Source of the DNA: Vibrio lentus
GTDB taxonomy: Bacteria > Pseudomonadota > Gammaproteobacteria > Enterobacterales > Vibrionaceae
DNA: 64,000 nt
Direction: 5' to 3'
NCBI RefSeq assembly: GCF_030409755.1
Contig: NZ_JAUFQE010000001.1
Span: 1,426,001 to 1,490,000, forward strand
The position numbers and the translations under genes are program-made. The notes beneath the pieces are model-generated. The model worked only from the letters and a program-made list of their open reading frames with translations, was not told the DNA's origin and did not search any database. The stretch's first letter is position 1. The number at the start of each line of letters is the position of its first letter. Shown here in pieces: positions 1 to 8,640 of the stretch.

Positions 1-898
1 ATTTCTTAACCGACGCAACGAAGGTGTCTCGGTTAGCTTTGGTTGTGAAATCGAAGAACGGGTCAGATAGCGTCCAGCCACCAATCGATGGAATGATTTT
101 TAAATCAGGATTACGCTGCTTAAGCGCCATCATCATCGCGTAGTTACCCTTGATAGGGGAGCTGTATTCGTGCCCTGCTTGCGGGAAACTCTTTTGGAAA
201 GCCGCCCAAGGGTCATGAATCACCACTTCGTAATCGTTAACGCCCTGACACGCTGTCATGAGTGCGTTGTAGCTGTTACCGCCTACCGATTTTACTGATT
301 CATTAGGACCACAAATTGGGATGAAGCCGTAAAGGATATGGGTCAAGTTATCAGCGGGTAGGTTATCGACTGTGTAATCACGGCCATAGATGCCCCACTC
401 AACAAAGTAAGTACCTACTACCGTGTTTGGATCTGTGTTGTATGACTTGTTGTTCGGGTCCACATTCATCGCAAGCGGCGCTAGGTGTGAGCCATCGGTA
501 TCTGCGATTGTGATCTGAGCGGGTGCACTCTTGGCACAGCCTGTTTCGTCACACGCTTCAATTTCCATTTGAAATAAGCCGCCTTGGCCGTATTCGAATG
601 AAGCTGTCGTTTGGCTGCCAGTTATAGGGCCAGTGGCCACTTTAACGCCATCAAAGTAGATGTTGTAAGTGTTTCCTGACGTTCCGCTCCATTGGTTGAA
701 TTTAACGTCGACCTTTGCTTTGTCGTGATATTTAACCATCTGGTTATAGCCAGAAGTTGTTTCCATCGCGAGTTCAATTTTAGAAAACTGTAGGTTGTTG
801 GAACCGTACATGTCGATGCTAGGTGCTGTTGGTGCAGCTAATGCTGTACCTGATAGCGCTAGAGCAATGCTTGCCGCACAGGTATTAATACGAATCAT
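1..898 (-). CDS. chiA: Secreted GH18 chitinase A (N-terminal part, cut by window start)
   Basis: Extracellular endochitinase that cleaves beta-1,4-N-acetylglucosamine chains. Read from the minus strand, about 299 residues are visible. They begin with a signal peptide (MIRINTCAAS..., cleavage after ALA near residue 22). Next comes an Ig-like N-terminal chitin-binding domain (about residues 23-135), then the start of the GH18 barrel with VGTYFVEWGIYGR and the SIGGW strand motif. The catalytic DxxDxDxE segment lies beyond the window edge. The start ATG is preceded by a purine-rich GAGAGAAAT. This N-domain plus GH18 layout is that of Vibrio and Serratia ChiA. The gene is transcribed alone here, with a 386-bp leader region. 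Confidence 0.92.
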   Translation of the reverse strand, partial: MIRINTCAASIALALSGTALAAPTAPSIDMYGSNNLQFSKIELAMETTSGYNQMVKYHDKAKVDVKFNQWSGTSGNTYNIYFDGVKVATGPITGSQTTASFEYGQGGLFQMEIEACDETGCAKSAPAQITIADTDGSHLAPLAMNVDPNNKSYNTDPNTVVGTYFVEWGIYGRDYTVDNLPADNLTHILYGFIPICGPNESVKSVGGNSYNALMTACQGVNDYEVVIHDPWAAFQKSFPQAGHEYSSPIKGNYAMMMALKQRNPDLKIIPSIGGWTLSDPFFDFTTKANRDTFVASVKK

Positions 899-1284
899 AC
901 TATTTCTCTCATTCCTTGAAGGTTACGAGAACCAAATGGCCCCATAAACGGCTCCAATCAGTTTTGAAGGAGCTTCCCAGTCAGTATTCGAGAGAGTTTT
1001 AATTTTATAACTGAAAATAAATCCGTTTTCGATGGACAACTAAAAAATATTGTTTCGTTACAATTCTGTTGCTTAATGAGTGAGAGGCTGAGTCCATGTT
1101 TTATAAAATAAAACATCCTTCAGAATGAAAATCTCATAAGTGAAATTACGCGACATGAAGTTATGAAAAGATGCGACAAACTATAAGAAAATATCGTCAT
1201 TTGAAGGGGAGTCACAGAGTTGGATGTATGAAGCTGAGATAGGTTGCGTGATAAATACAGTGCTTATTCAAAAAACTAAGGGGT
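899..1284. other. Upstream region of chiA, non-coding
   Basis: These 386 bp separate the chiA start from the 3' end of the next minus-strand gene and should hold the chiA promoter. The part from about 990 to 1130 is AT-rich. I see no convincing operator, repeat or small gene. Confidence 0.5.
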
Positions 1285-1749
1285 TTATCGTTTGAATTGT
1301 TCCGCTAATGAAGCACGTCGTTGTTGCATAACACTGTGGGTATCACCCGCGGCGGTGTCTTCATAGCCCTCTTTAATGAACTGTTGTGAAGGGACGCTCG
1401 GAACGAGTCGTTTTAAACGAGGGGAATCGTAGGTACCACTTATCGTATAAACCGTTGACCCAGAACCTGTATTGATGGTGACAACTTTGCCATCAAAATC
1501 AAATGAAGTACTGATGAAGCGATGGTTCATCATCACTCCATTGTCGGAAAGAGTCAGGATGTCGGTTTTGTAAGGTGGAGCGCCAATCTCTATCCATGTG
1601 CCGTGCACATTACTTGGGCTGACGGATTGCTGGTGGGTTTGATAGGCGAAATACCCTGCAGTGAGAGCAATAATAGCGGCAACCAATAAGAAAAGGTAAC
1701 GTAATGAGTTGGCAAATAGATCTGCTATTTTAGTGCTCTTTTTCGCCAT
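1285..1749 (-). CDS. Membrane-anchored DUF2850-like protein
   Basis: A 154-residue protein of unknown function. A basic N-terminus (MAKKSTK) is followed by one hydrophobic segment at about residues 17-38 (LRYLFLLVAAIIALTAGYFA). A mostly beta-rich domain follows, beginning HGTWIEIGAPPY, and is predicted to lie outside the cytoplasm. The HGTWIE... segment with its TDxLTLSDNGV and hydrophobic strands resembles the Vibrio-restricted DUF2850 family; this assignment is from memory of the family pattern. It stands alone between the chitinase and ppnP, and nothing in the context gives a role. Confidence 0.7.
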   Translation of the reverse strand: MAKKSTKIADLFANSLRYLFLLVAAIIALTAGYFAYQTHQQSVSPSNVHGTWIEIGAPPYKTDILTLSDNGVMMNHRFISTSFDFDGKVVTINTGSGSTVYTISGTYDSPRLKRLVPSVPSQQFIKEGYEDTAAGDTHSVMQQRRASLAEQFKR

Positions 1750-2058
1750 GTTCTCGTCTTTTCCTTACTCATACTGCCTTAAATACTATAAATTAAAACC
1801 TTAGTTTGCAAAGATAGTTGCGAGAGTTAGAAGCAGGATCGAATGTTCTAGATAAATGGGTTGCTTTGGCTAATTTTAAGTTTTTCTGATGACATTCGTT
1901 CAGTCAATGCATCTCTATTGTAGAAAAGACTTAAGCTATGCGTATTTATTTCTTGTAGGAATGTCGTGAATTGGTTAAAACAATTATCACGTGAATTTAC
2001 GCATAGGCTGATTCATTGAAGCCCAATAATTGCAATTTGAAGATAACAAGGAAGTACA
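1750..2058. promoter_or_regulatory. Divergent intergenic region of the DUF2850-like gene and ppnP
   Basis: These 309 AT-rich bases must carry promoters for both divergent genes. The ppnP ribosome-binding site AAGGAA (about 2050-2055) is clear. No recognisable operator or RNA gene was found. Confidence 0.5.
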
Positions 2059-2340
2059 ATGATTAAAGAGAATACATACTTTGATGGTGGCGTTAAGTCG
2101 TTAGCGTTTAATCAGTCTGGTGCTGATGTGAGTGTTGGTGTGATGGCTGCTGGCGAATACACATTCGGTACCGCAGCTCCAGAAAAGATGACCGTTGTAA
2201 AGGGTGCTCTGATTGTAAAGCGTGTTGGCGATGACGATTGGACGACATACCAATCTGGTGAGTATTTTGACGTTGCGGGCGATTCTTCTTTCGACCTACA
2301 GGTAAAAGAAGCAACGGCTTATTTGTGTGAGTACTTATAA
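2059..2340 (+). CDS. ppnP: Pyrimidine/purine nucleoside phosphorylase PpnP
   Basis: A 93-residue cupin-fold enzyme of the DUF1255/YaiE family, which phosphorolyses a broad range of nucleosides to base plus ribose-1-phosphate in the cytoplasm. The family start (MIKENTYFDGGVKSLAF), the central GEYTFGT.APE.MTVVKGAL and the C-terminal YLCEYL are all present, and the length matches the usual 93-95 residues. A good Shine-Dalgarno AAGGAA precedes the ATG. The gene is monocistronic. Confidence 0.93.
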   Translation: MIKENTYFDGGVKSLAFNQSGADVSVGVMAAGEYTFGTAAPEKMTVVKGALIVKRVGDDDWTTYQSGEYFDVAGDSSFDLQVKEATAYLCEYL

Positions 2341-2370
2341 GAAGTTGTGTTTTAGTTTCTGACTAATAAG

Positions 2371-2397
2371 AAAAAACCACGCTCTAAGAGCGTGGTT
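2371..2397 (-). terminator. Intrinsic terminator, mainly minus strand
   Basis: AACCACGCTC (2375-2384) pairs with GAGCGTGGTT (2388-2397) around a 3-nt loop. On the minus strand the stem is followed by a run of six T, so it terminates the pirin transcript. It may also stop ppnP transcription from the other side. Confidence 0.8.
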
Positions 2398-2488
2398 AAA
2401 TAAGTGATAGTAACCGGCAGTGGATAGTGTCACTTGTTTTTACAGTCATCAAATGGACGACTAAAATTCGTTGTTTGTTGCAAAATAT

Positions 2489-2558
2489 CTTCAATCTTCA
2501 ATCTTCAATCTTCAATCTTCAACCTTCAACCTTCAACCTTCAATTCAATTCAATTCAA
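2489..2558. repeat. Heptanucleotide tandem repeat CTTCAAY, decaying to TTCAA units
   Basis: Eight contiguous 7-mers (four CTTCAAT, three CTTCAAC, one CTTCAAT) run from 2489 to 2544 and continue into three further 5-bp TTCAA units up to 2558. The array lies between the 3' ends of two convergent genes (ppnP and pirin), so it cannot change a reading frame. Confidence 0.93.
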
Positions 2559-2589
2559 ATCTCAAAGCTTAAAGACAGACATTGGTAAA

Positions 2590-3459
2590 TCAGTAAGTCT
2601 CAAATACGCCGTTGTTGTAATCCTGAATCGTCTGTTCAATCTCTTCCATCGAGTTCATGACAAACGGACCGTAGTGCACAACCGGTTCATTAATCGGTTG
2701 ACCAGAAAAAATCAGTACACCTGAATCTTCTAGGCTTTCTAAAGACAACAATTCAGCCTTGGTGAGTAGGGCAAGCTGACCTTGGTTGATCGCTTTGTCG
2801 CCGATCTTAATGCTGCCTCGGTACACATAAGTCATGGCATTGTGATTAACATTAGTCCCTAACGTCACTTTTTGCCCTGAATTCGCTCGCCAATCCGCGA
2901 CGCTTAATGGCACACCTGTCGTTTGTAATGGACCCTGCGCTCGCAGAGCCTCTGAATCATCAGTTTGGTTATACAGCTCAAATCCACCTGCAATCACTCG
3001 TAATAAACCGCTTTGCACATCTTGATGTTCTGTAATGCTTTCACTTTGGAAATCATGGTATTGCGCGGGCTGCATTTTGTGTGTTGCTGGCTGGTTTATC
3101 CAAATCTGAAAGCCGTGCAACGCACCTTCTTCCATCATCGGCATTTCACTGTGAATCACACCACGCCCCGCGGCCATCCATTGTGCGCCACCGCTGCGAA
3201 GTTCACCGACATTCCCCATATGGTCCTTGTGTTGGAAGTGACCTTTAAGCATGTAAGTGAGCGTTTCTATCCCACGGTGAGGGTGAGGAGGAAAGCCACC
3301 AACATAGTCCTTGCTTTCATCCGACTTAAGTTCGTCGACCATCAAAAATGGAGAGAAACGCGTGTTATTGAAACCAGCGAGTCTTTGGATTTTGACGCCA
3401 TCACCATCGGAAGTGGCATGTGCTGCAATCACATGATCTACTGCTCTTACATTCGTCAT
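2590..3459 (-). CDS. Pirin family protein (quercetinase-like bicupin)
   Basis: A 289-residue pirin of the YhhW type: a metal-binding bicupin, some members of which show quercetin 2,3-dioxygenase activity. The N-terminal cupin carries the signature GGFPPHPHRGIETLTYML at about residues 54-71, followed by KDHMGN and GVIHSEMP. These supply the His/His/His/Glu metal ligands. The C-terminal half (about 175-289) is the second cupin. The substrate is unknown. It is a single gene with a terminator about 190 bp downstream, past the tandem-repeat array. Confidence 0.9.
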   Translation of the reverse strand: MTNVRAVDHVIAAHATSDGDGVKIQRLAGFNNTRFSPFLMVDELKSDESKDYVGGFPPHPHRGIETLTYMLKGHFQHKDHMGNVGELRSGGAQWMAAGRGVIHSEMPMMEEGALHGFQIWINQPATHKMQPAQYHDFQSESITEHQDVQSGLLRVIAGGFELYNQTDDSEALRAQGPLQTTGVPLSVADWRANSGQKVTLGTNVNHNAMTYVYRGSIKIGDKAINQGQLALLTKAELLSLESLEDSGVLIFSGQPINEPVVHYGPFVMNSMEEIEQTIQDYNNGVFETY

Positions 3460-3617
3460 TTTGAAACCCTCATAAACTGGAATAGATGTAGTTTATGTAA
3501 TTTGATTTCAAAAGAAGATGGCATAGCGTTGAGTGTCTTATTCGAAAATCTTGAACAGGTAAGAATATGAAATTATGTCTATACTTGAATATAGAGTAGA
3601 CCGCCAAGGAGGCCGCT

Positions 3618-3899
3618 ATGGCAGTTCAGCAAAAACATGGCGAAAGGCATGGTCGGATGGGCTTTGATAACGACTTTACAACGGAGCAAAGCCAACGTTT
3701 TACCGAGGTAGCGAATAGCGCTGTTAAACGTCGCGTGAAAAAACGTGAGATTGAAGCCCCGTTTCTTCAGTCGGCCAAGCAAGCCGCTTTTAAAACGGTA
3801 GTGAGACCTAGAGGCAATAACCCAAACCGAACACGACAAGTTGTGTGGATTATTGTGATCGGGTTAGTGAGCCTTTGGCTTATGTATATGGCTGGTTAG
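3618..3899 (+). CDS. Small basic tail-anchored membrane protein, unknown
   Basis: A 93-residue protein I do not recognise. The first about 70 residues are polar and rich in Lys/Arg/Gln (AVKRRVKKREIE). The last about 20 residues form one hydrophobic helix (VVWIIVIGLVSLWLMYMAG) ending at the stop, so it is probably C-terminally anchored with a cytoplasmic domain. A strong ribosome-binding site AAGGAGG lies just upstream of the ATG, which supports it over the ORF on the opposite strand. No function can be inferred from the neighbours. Confidence 0.75.
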   Translation: MAVQQKHGERHGRMGFDNDFTTEQSQRFTEVANSAVKRRVKKREIEAPFLQSAKQAAFKTVVRPRGNNPNRTRQVVWIIVIGLVSLWLMYMAG

Positions 3900-3943
3900 T
3901 ACGCTTAATTGTAAGTGATATTAGGTGTAAGTGATATTAATGG

Positions 3944-5167
3944 CTAGCGTTGACGCGTTTTTAATAGCGTAACATTGTTCCCTTCCACCTTCGCTTCAAG
4001 ACAATCTTCAAGTTCAGAAGAATCAGATTCTGAACAGGAAAGGTTTGCAGGTAATTCTTCTATCAAGGTAGATACTGGGTTGTCGTGATAATAAGCGTAT
4101 CGGTTTTTCCCTGAATGTTTCGCCACATACATCGCTTTATCGGCGCATCTCGTTAACTCATGTAATTCTTGTGCATCTTGCGGATACAAAGAAACTCCAA
4201 CACTAAGTGTCAGTTCTTTGATCCTTTCGTTAGTCTGACAGCCACTCTCAAACAACCCACATATTCTATCAAGAATACCGTCGAGGTCTTTTCGAGTTGG
4301 AATGTCATAGAGCATTAGAACGAACTCGTCCCCAGCAAAGCGCGCGATGGAATAATCGTACTCATGACTCTTTCGATCTCTAGTTCGAATGTTGTTACTC
4401 AAGCGATTGGCAAAATGCTGCAAGACACTATCGCCCACATCGTGGCCATAGCTGTCATTGATACTTTTGAAATCATCGATATCCAGAAACACTAATGCGG
4501 TGAGGGAGCGTTTGCTATCCACGGTGGCTAATTTCTCGACCGCCCAACGTTCAAAACTCCAGCGATTGGCCAAGCCTGTGAGTTGGTCTCGGTAGGCCAG
4601 ATCTTCAATGCCTTCTTTGTAGAGGCGTTGAATATAGCTGACGGCTTTTGTGTAGTAATAGGCTGATGTGTGACACACCAAACTCATGGTAAACAGGCTA
4701 AGAATAAATCGATGTGTGCTGTTAAATGGCAAAGAAAAGTTATTGGGCATTGCCGTAATCAGGGTGCTGATAAACAAACAAAATGAGGTGCTAAATATGA
4801 TTCCAATTCTGAAGTCATTGATAAAAATCACCGCCGCCAGAATAGGGTAGAGCCAAAGTATCCGGTCGGGAATCGCGTGACTGTACAAGAATAGGATGAC
4901 CCCTTGAACCAGCAAAACACCGCTCAGGATCAATTCTGAATACTCAGGGTTAATGACTTTTCTTACGTAAAATGCATTGGAGATAGCGATAAGAGCAAAA
5001 CACAGTTCGAAAACCGACAGCGTGTAATGTTGGCCTTGGAAATAAGCCCAAGTGTAAAAAATGAATAGCGCCGCGGCAGTCAGTGAAAAGGAGTGAACAA
5101 TTTTTTGCTTGCGGGTGGATCGTATGTCCGCCATTTCTTCTAGGTGTCTGCCGACGAGCCTTTTCAT
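3944..5167 (-). CDS. Membrane-bound diguanylate cyclase (GGDEF)
   Basis: A 407-residue inner-membrane protein that should make cyclic di-GMP from two GTP. About six hydrophobic segments span residues 27-180. A GGDEF domain follows at about 190-365, with DQLTGLANR, the DIDDFKSINDSYGHDVGD metal/GTP segment and the active-site loop RFAGDEF; the AGDEF variant is compatible with activity. I see no canonical RxxD inhibitory site at the expected position before the loop, so classical product feedback may be absent. The N-terminal segments look like a sensory membrane domain of unknown ligand. It is a single gene. Confidence 0.9.
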   Translation of the reverse strand: MKRLVGRHLEEMADIRSTRKQKIVHSFSLTAAALFIFYTWAYFQGQHYTLSVFELCFALIAISNAFYVRKVINPEYSELILSGVLLVQGVILFLYSHAIPDRILWLYPILAAVIFINDFRIGIIFSTSFCLFISTLITAMPNNFSLPFNSTHRFILSLFTMSLVCHTSAYYYTKAVSYIQRLYKEGIEDLAYRDQLTGLANRWSFERWAVEKLATVDSKRSLTALVFLDIDDFKSINDSYGHDVGDSVLQHFANRLSNNIRTRDRKSHEYDYSIARFAGDEFVLMLYDIPTRKDLDGILDRICGLFESGCQTNERIKELTLSVGVSLYPQDAQELHELTRCADKAMYVAKHSGKNRYAYYHDNPVSTLIEELPANLSCSESDSSELEDCLEAKVEGNNVTLLKTRQR

Positions 5168-5449
5168 GTGATTTGTGCCAAAGATTTTGATAATGGTATT
5201 AATAGTAGATTAAATAATAAGCTACGCGGAGACTTAGATAACTATTTAGTGTGACTGTAATCAATCTTTCATATGAAAGAATAATCAAATCATTATAAAT
5301 AGTGATGTACGTCACCGACGGTGCAGATCGTCTCTAGAGTGTGGTATTCAAAGATCAGGTTGGTAGAGGCTATTTGATTATTATGTACTTGCTTTCCAAT
5401 GATTTACTCAACATAGTTTGTAGATACCTAAATTTGATAGAGGCTCATT

Positions 5450-5788
5450 ATGTTAATTACTTTTAGTTGCAAGGCTCATGCTAGCGTCACGATGTTTGGT
5501 GAGGTCGGTCTTCAGTTCATTAAGATGCTTGGACATAGTGGCGCGATCCCAGGAGCCATCGATGCTCCAGACGTTCCTCAAGCTCTGGATAATTTACGCA
5601 CTGCGATCGCCGCAGAGCAGAGCAAACCAGTAGAGCAAGAAAATGCTGATGACGACAATGAAGAAGAAGTTGTTGAAGCGCCTGTCAATATCGGTAGCCG
5701 AGCTTTTCCGTTGGTTGAACTGTTGAAAGCCGCTATCAAAGAAGAGTGCGAAGTAATGTGGGAAGACGGCAGCGGTAAACGACTGTAG
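5450..5788 (+). CDS. DUF1840 family protein
   Basis: A 112-residue soluble protein of unknown function. The family start (MLITF.CKA.A.VTMFGEVGLQ, then LGHSGAIPGAI) is easily recognised, and it ends with a helical domain after an acidic linker (ADDDNEEEVVE, about residues 66-76). GAGG precedes the start codon at a suitable distance. A strong terminator follows, so it is monocistronic. Two other ORFs overlap it on the opposite strand and are shadows. Confidence 0.88.
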   Translation: MLITFSCKAHASVTMFGEVGLQFIKMLGHSGAIPGAIDAPDVPQALDNLRTAIAAEQSKPVEQENADDDNEEEVVEAPVNIGSRAFPLVELLKAAIKEECEVMWEDGSGKRL

Positions 5789-5848
5789 TTCGATTCGCAC
5801 AAAACGTAACAAGCCTATCGAATCTATTTTAATAGGAATGAATGTTGA

Positions 5849-5906
5849 GCCAGTATCGGGCACGCCATGGAGTTTGATGGCGATGAACCGATACTGGCGT
5901 TTTATT
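5849..5906 (+). terminator. Intrinsic terminator after the DUF1840 gene
   Basis: An 11-bp outer stem, GCCAGTATCGG (5849-5859) with CCGATACTGGC (5888-5898), encloses a second small stem (CGCCAT/ATGGCG). It is followed by GTTTTATTT on the plus strand. Confidence 0.85.
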
Positions 5907-5959
5907 TGATCTGCGATTTAGAAGCTAATAATTAATAACGAACCGCTAATAACGAAAAG

Positions 5960-6730
5960 CTAGCTGGCTTTGTTAAATCGAATTGATTGTATTTTCTTTT
6001 CACTACCATCTAGGTAAGCGTAGCTTTCTAAGATCCAAAGCTGACTATTGAGCATGCCTAATTCAATGCGAACATCAGCACTATTTACACCCTCATAGAT
6101 GACATCTTGGATGTTAGTTGGATAAAAATTGTAACGATTATTTTGAGATTGAGGCTCGCCAGCAAAGTTGACATTCACTTGGGTAGCTTGGTTGGTGACA
6201 TCCATTTGGTAGCCTTGAGCTTCATCGTAAGAGAACTGAGCCGTTAGGTTGATTCCTTGTGAATTAGCTACGCTCACCTCAGCTTGACTAATACTGTTCA
6301 GTTTTCCTGTCGACGCCAAGTCCGAGATGGTATCCAGAGTGTTAACGTGATTGTGGATAGTGACATCCCATTCGCCAATGAAATTATTGAGTTCTACCCA
6401 ATTTTGTTGCTTTGTTTCTGTTGGTGCTGCAGCGTTTACGTTGGTATGTGCAATAGCTTCGTTGCGGCTATCGTGACGGATGTTGTCTCGATTACTTCTG
6501 ATGTCGTTACCTGCACCTGCAACCCCGCCGGCTACTCCGCCGACAACGGCACTTTTCATTGCTAGGTCAGCATCACCTGTTAATGCACCTATCGTGAGTC
6601 CTAACAGTGCGCCACCGACTGCGCCCTGCTTGGTGCTCGCATTGGGATCATCTTCACCAGGTGTCACACACCCAGCAAGTAGTGGAAGGCTGATAGCAAT
6701 CGCAAGTGATGATTTGATCATTGAATTCAT
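5960..6730 (-). CDS. Glycine-zipper lipoprotein, unknown role
   Basis: A 256-residue predicted outer-membrane or periplasmic lipoprotein. The signal peptide ends in the lipobox LLAGC (Cys at about residue 20). A Gly/Ala-rich stretch with GALLGLTIGALTGD and VVGGVAGGVAGAG (about residues 38-75) looks like a glycine-zipper membrane-associating segment. The C-terminal about 140 residues begin NFIGEWDVTIHNHV and are beta-rich. No enzyme motif was seen. It is divergent from uhpT across 368 bp, which carries the uhpT control elements. Confidence 0.8.
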   Translation of the reverse strand: MNSMIKSSLAIAISLPLLAGCVTPGEDDPNASTKQGAVGGALLGLTIGALTGDADLAMKSAVVGGVAGGVAGAGNDIRSNRDNIRHDSRNEAIAHTNVNAAAPTETKQQNWVELNNFIGEWDVTIHNHVNTLDTISDLASTGKLNSISQAEVSVANSQGINLTAQFSYDEAQGYQMDVTNQATQVNVNFAGEPQSQNNRYNFYPTNIQDVIYEGVNSADVRIELGMLNSQLWILESYAYLDGSEKKIQSIRFNKAS

Positions 6731-6917
6731 AGTTGGAACCTAAAATGTGTTTACAAAAGGATCCAAACTTTATCAATGCAATGTCAGGCAACCATTATGA
6801 ATAATGCTTTGTTTGTTGCGAAGTGTTTCACTTGTTTCTGTTTATTTACACGGTTCGTCAGCCTTGAAATGAGCGACTTTTGTTATCGTAATATCAATAC
6901 ATAACACACCGTAAACA

Positions 6918-6935
6918 AAGTGATGCTGTTCACGG
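6918..6935. promoter_or_regulatory. CRP-like binding site upstream of uhpT
   Basis: It contains GTGA-N6-TCAC (6920-6933), a perfect match to the CRP half-site core. The GTGA begins exactly 38 bp before the conserved 43-bp box, a spacing repeated upstream of manA. Confidence 0.75.
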
Positions 6936-6957
6936 TTTCTTGACTCCCAATTCCGAA

Positions 6958-7000
6958 CTAAGAATTTTTCCTAGTTATTCTAAGACCCCCTCTCATGCGG
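6958..7000 (+). promoter_or_regulatory. Conserved 43-bp box, candidate UhpA binding site (uhpT copy)
   Basis: CTAAGAATTTTTCCTA, then 5 variable bases, TCTAAGACC, 3 variable bases, and TCTCATGCGG. A second copy upstream of manA has the same blocks with identical spacing. CTAAGA occurs twice, 22 bp apart, about two helical turns, as expected for tandem response-regulator sites. UhpA is the obvious candidate binder because its gene lies here; the binding itself is inferred. Confidence 0.75.
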
Positions 7001-7098
7001 TCGATTTTTAGACTCCTTATTATTTCACGGTCAACTAACAAAGAATGCATGGCCGCAATTATGTCGTGCAGACCTCACAAAAAATAAGAGAGTTCACA

Positions 7099-8493
7099 AT
7101 GTTAAAGTTCCTAGATCAGGTTAGAAAACCGACGCTGGATCTTCCGGTCGAAACTAGAAGAAAAATGTGGTTTAAACCATTCCTGCAATCGTACCTAGTC
7201 GTGTTCATTGGTTATCTAACCATGTATTTAATCCGTAAGAACTTCAATGTCGCGCAAAACGACATGATTTCTACTTATGGGTTATCAATGACTGATCTAG
7301 GTCTGATCGGTCTTGGTTTCTCAATTACTTATGGTATTGGTAAAACCGTCGTTTCCTATTACGCCGATGGTAAAAACACCAAGCAGTTCCTGCCATTCAT
7401 GCTTGTCCTTTCTGGTATTGCCATGTTGGGCTTCAGCTTCAGTATGGGTGGCGGCAGCGCTAGCTTATTCATGATGGTTGCCTTCTACGCATTGAGTGGT
7501 TTTTTCCAAAGTACGGGTGGCCCTTCAAGTTACTCAACCATCACTAAATGGACGCCTCGTAATAAGCGTGGTTCGTATTTAGGTCTTTGGAATATGTCAC
7601 ATAACGTGGGTGGTGCGGGTGCAGCCGGTGTTGCTCTGTTTGGCGCAAACTACCTATTTGATGGCAACGTAATTGGTATGTTTGTTTTCCCATCTATCAT
7701 CGCGATTGTCGTTGGTTTCATTGGTATGCGCTTTGGTAACGATTCTCCAGAAGCATACGGATTAGGTACAGTTGAAGAGTTATTTGATGAAGAAATCAGC
7801 GAAGAAGATACAGCTGCTGAAGAGAATCAAATGACTAAAAAAGAGATCTTTGTTGAGTACATTCTTAAAAACAAAGTGATCTGGTTGCTCTGCTTCGCGA
7901 ATATCTTTTTATACATTGTTCGTATCGGTATCGATCAATGGTCTACCGTTTACGCGTATCAAGAGCTAGGCCTATCAAAAGAAACGGCGATTTCAGGCTT
8001 TACTCTGTTTGAAGTCGGTGCTCTGGTTGGCACATTGATGTGGGGTTATTTATCAGACCTTGCGAACGGACGTCGTGCTTTAGTTGCTTGTGTATCGCTT
8101 GGACTGATTATTGTCTCTCTAGAGTTCTACCAAAATGCAACGAGTGAGTTCATGTACCTAGCGTCACTGTTCATACTTGGCTTCCTAGTGTTCGGTCCTC
8201 AACTATTGATTGGTGTTGCTGCGGTAGGTTTTGTACCTAAGAAAGCAATCAGTGTTGCTGATGGCGTGAAAGGCACATTTGCTTACCTAATTGGTGACAG
8301 CTTTGCCAAACTTGGCCTAGGTATGATTGCGGACGGAACGCCAATTTTCGGCTTAACGGGTTGGAAAGGGACATTCGCAGCACTCGATACGTCAGCTGCC
8401 ATTTGTATCGTGTTACTGCTATTCGTTGCGGTTGCGGAAGAGAAGAAGATTCGTCACGCGAAGAAGATGCACCTAGCGGCTCAAAACGCGTAA
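7099..8493 (+). CDS. uhpT: Hexose-phosphate:phosphate antiporter UhpT
   Basis: A 464-residue inner-membrane MFS/OPA-family transporter that exchanges external sugar phosphates such as glucose-6-phosphate for internal phosphate. About 12 membrane segments are visible, beginning [22 protein letters not shown]. The OPA signature region [15 protein letters not shown] follows at about residues 158-172, and [13 protein letters not shown] lies in the C-terminal half. The length matches E. coli UhpT (463). I chose ATG 7099 rather than the in-frame ATG 54 bp upstream because it restores the family N-terminus and has AAGAGAG before it. Expression should depend on UhpA and CRP through the upstream box. 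Confidence 0.95.
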   Translation: MLKFLDQVRKPTLDLPVETRRKMWFKPFLQSYLVVFIGYLTMYLIRKNFNVAQNDMISTYGLSMTDLGLIGLGFSITYGIGKTVVSYYADGKNTKQFLPFMLVLSGIAMLGFSFSMGGGSASLFMMVAFYALSGFFQSTGGPSSYSTITKWTPRNKRGSYLGLWNMSHNVGGAGAAGVALFGANYLFDGNVIGMFVFPSIIAIVVGFIGMRFGNDSPEAYGLGTVEELFDEEISEEDTAAEENQMTKKEIFVEYILKNKVIWLLCFANIFLYIVRIGIDQWSTVYAYQELGLSKETAISGFTLFEVGALVGTLMWGYLSDLANGRRALVACVSLGLIIVSLEFYQNATSEFMYLASLFILGFLVFGPQLLIGVAAVGFVPKKAISVADGVKGTFAYLIGDSFAKLGLGMIADGTPIFGLTGWKGTFAALDTSAAICIVLLLFVAVAEEKKIRHAKKMHLAAQNA

Positions 8494-8587
8494 TTAGTCT
8501 CTCGTGCTTTATTGGATTAAAGCACGTGAGATCATACCAATCGTTAGTTCGATTCAGTATCATCTCTATCAATAAACTTAATTTTAT

Positions 8588-8611
8588 ATAGCTCCTATCG
8601 GGGCTATTTTT
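8588..8611 (+). terminator. Terminator or attenuator between uhpT and uhpA
   Basis: ATAGCTCC (8588-8595) pairs with GGGGCTAT (8600-8607, one U-G pair) around TATC, followed by five T. Only about 30 bp remain before uhpA, leaving little room for a separate promoter. It may therefore set the uhpT to uhpABC ratio. A second hairpin at about 8499-8530 (CTCGTGCTTTA with TAAAGCACGTGAG) has no T-run. Confidence 0.65.
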
Positions 8612-8640
8612 CTTTCTTACTCTTAATTTTGGTTGATATC

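Larger units (their letters stand above)
6731..7098. promoter_or_regulatory. uhpT control region (divergent with the lipoprotein gene)
   Basis: These 368 bp hold a CRP-like site (6918-6935), the conserved 43-bp box (6958-7000) and a TATTAT hexamer (7018-7023) fitting a -10 element. A start site near 7030 would put the CRP site around -103 and the box about -72 to -30. As I recall it, that is the arrangement of the E. coli uhpT promoter (CRP near -103, UhpA about -80 to -32). The lipoprotein promoter should lie near 6740-6850, where I see no clear operator. Confidence 0.7.

Noticed and set aside
2489..2558. CRISPR array
   Set aside because: The units are contiguous 7-mers without spacers. No cas-like gene and no spaced repeats occur anywhere in the window.
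2434..2724. 96-residue plus-strand ORF across the tandem repeat
   Set aside because: Its protein is mostly the repeat read as NLQSSIFNLQ-type units and it overlaps the pirin gene; no ribosome-binding site.
3013..3570. 185-residue ORF opposite the pirin gene
   Set aside because: It is a frame shadow of a well-conserved cupin gene, with no homology pattern of its own.
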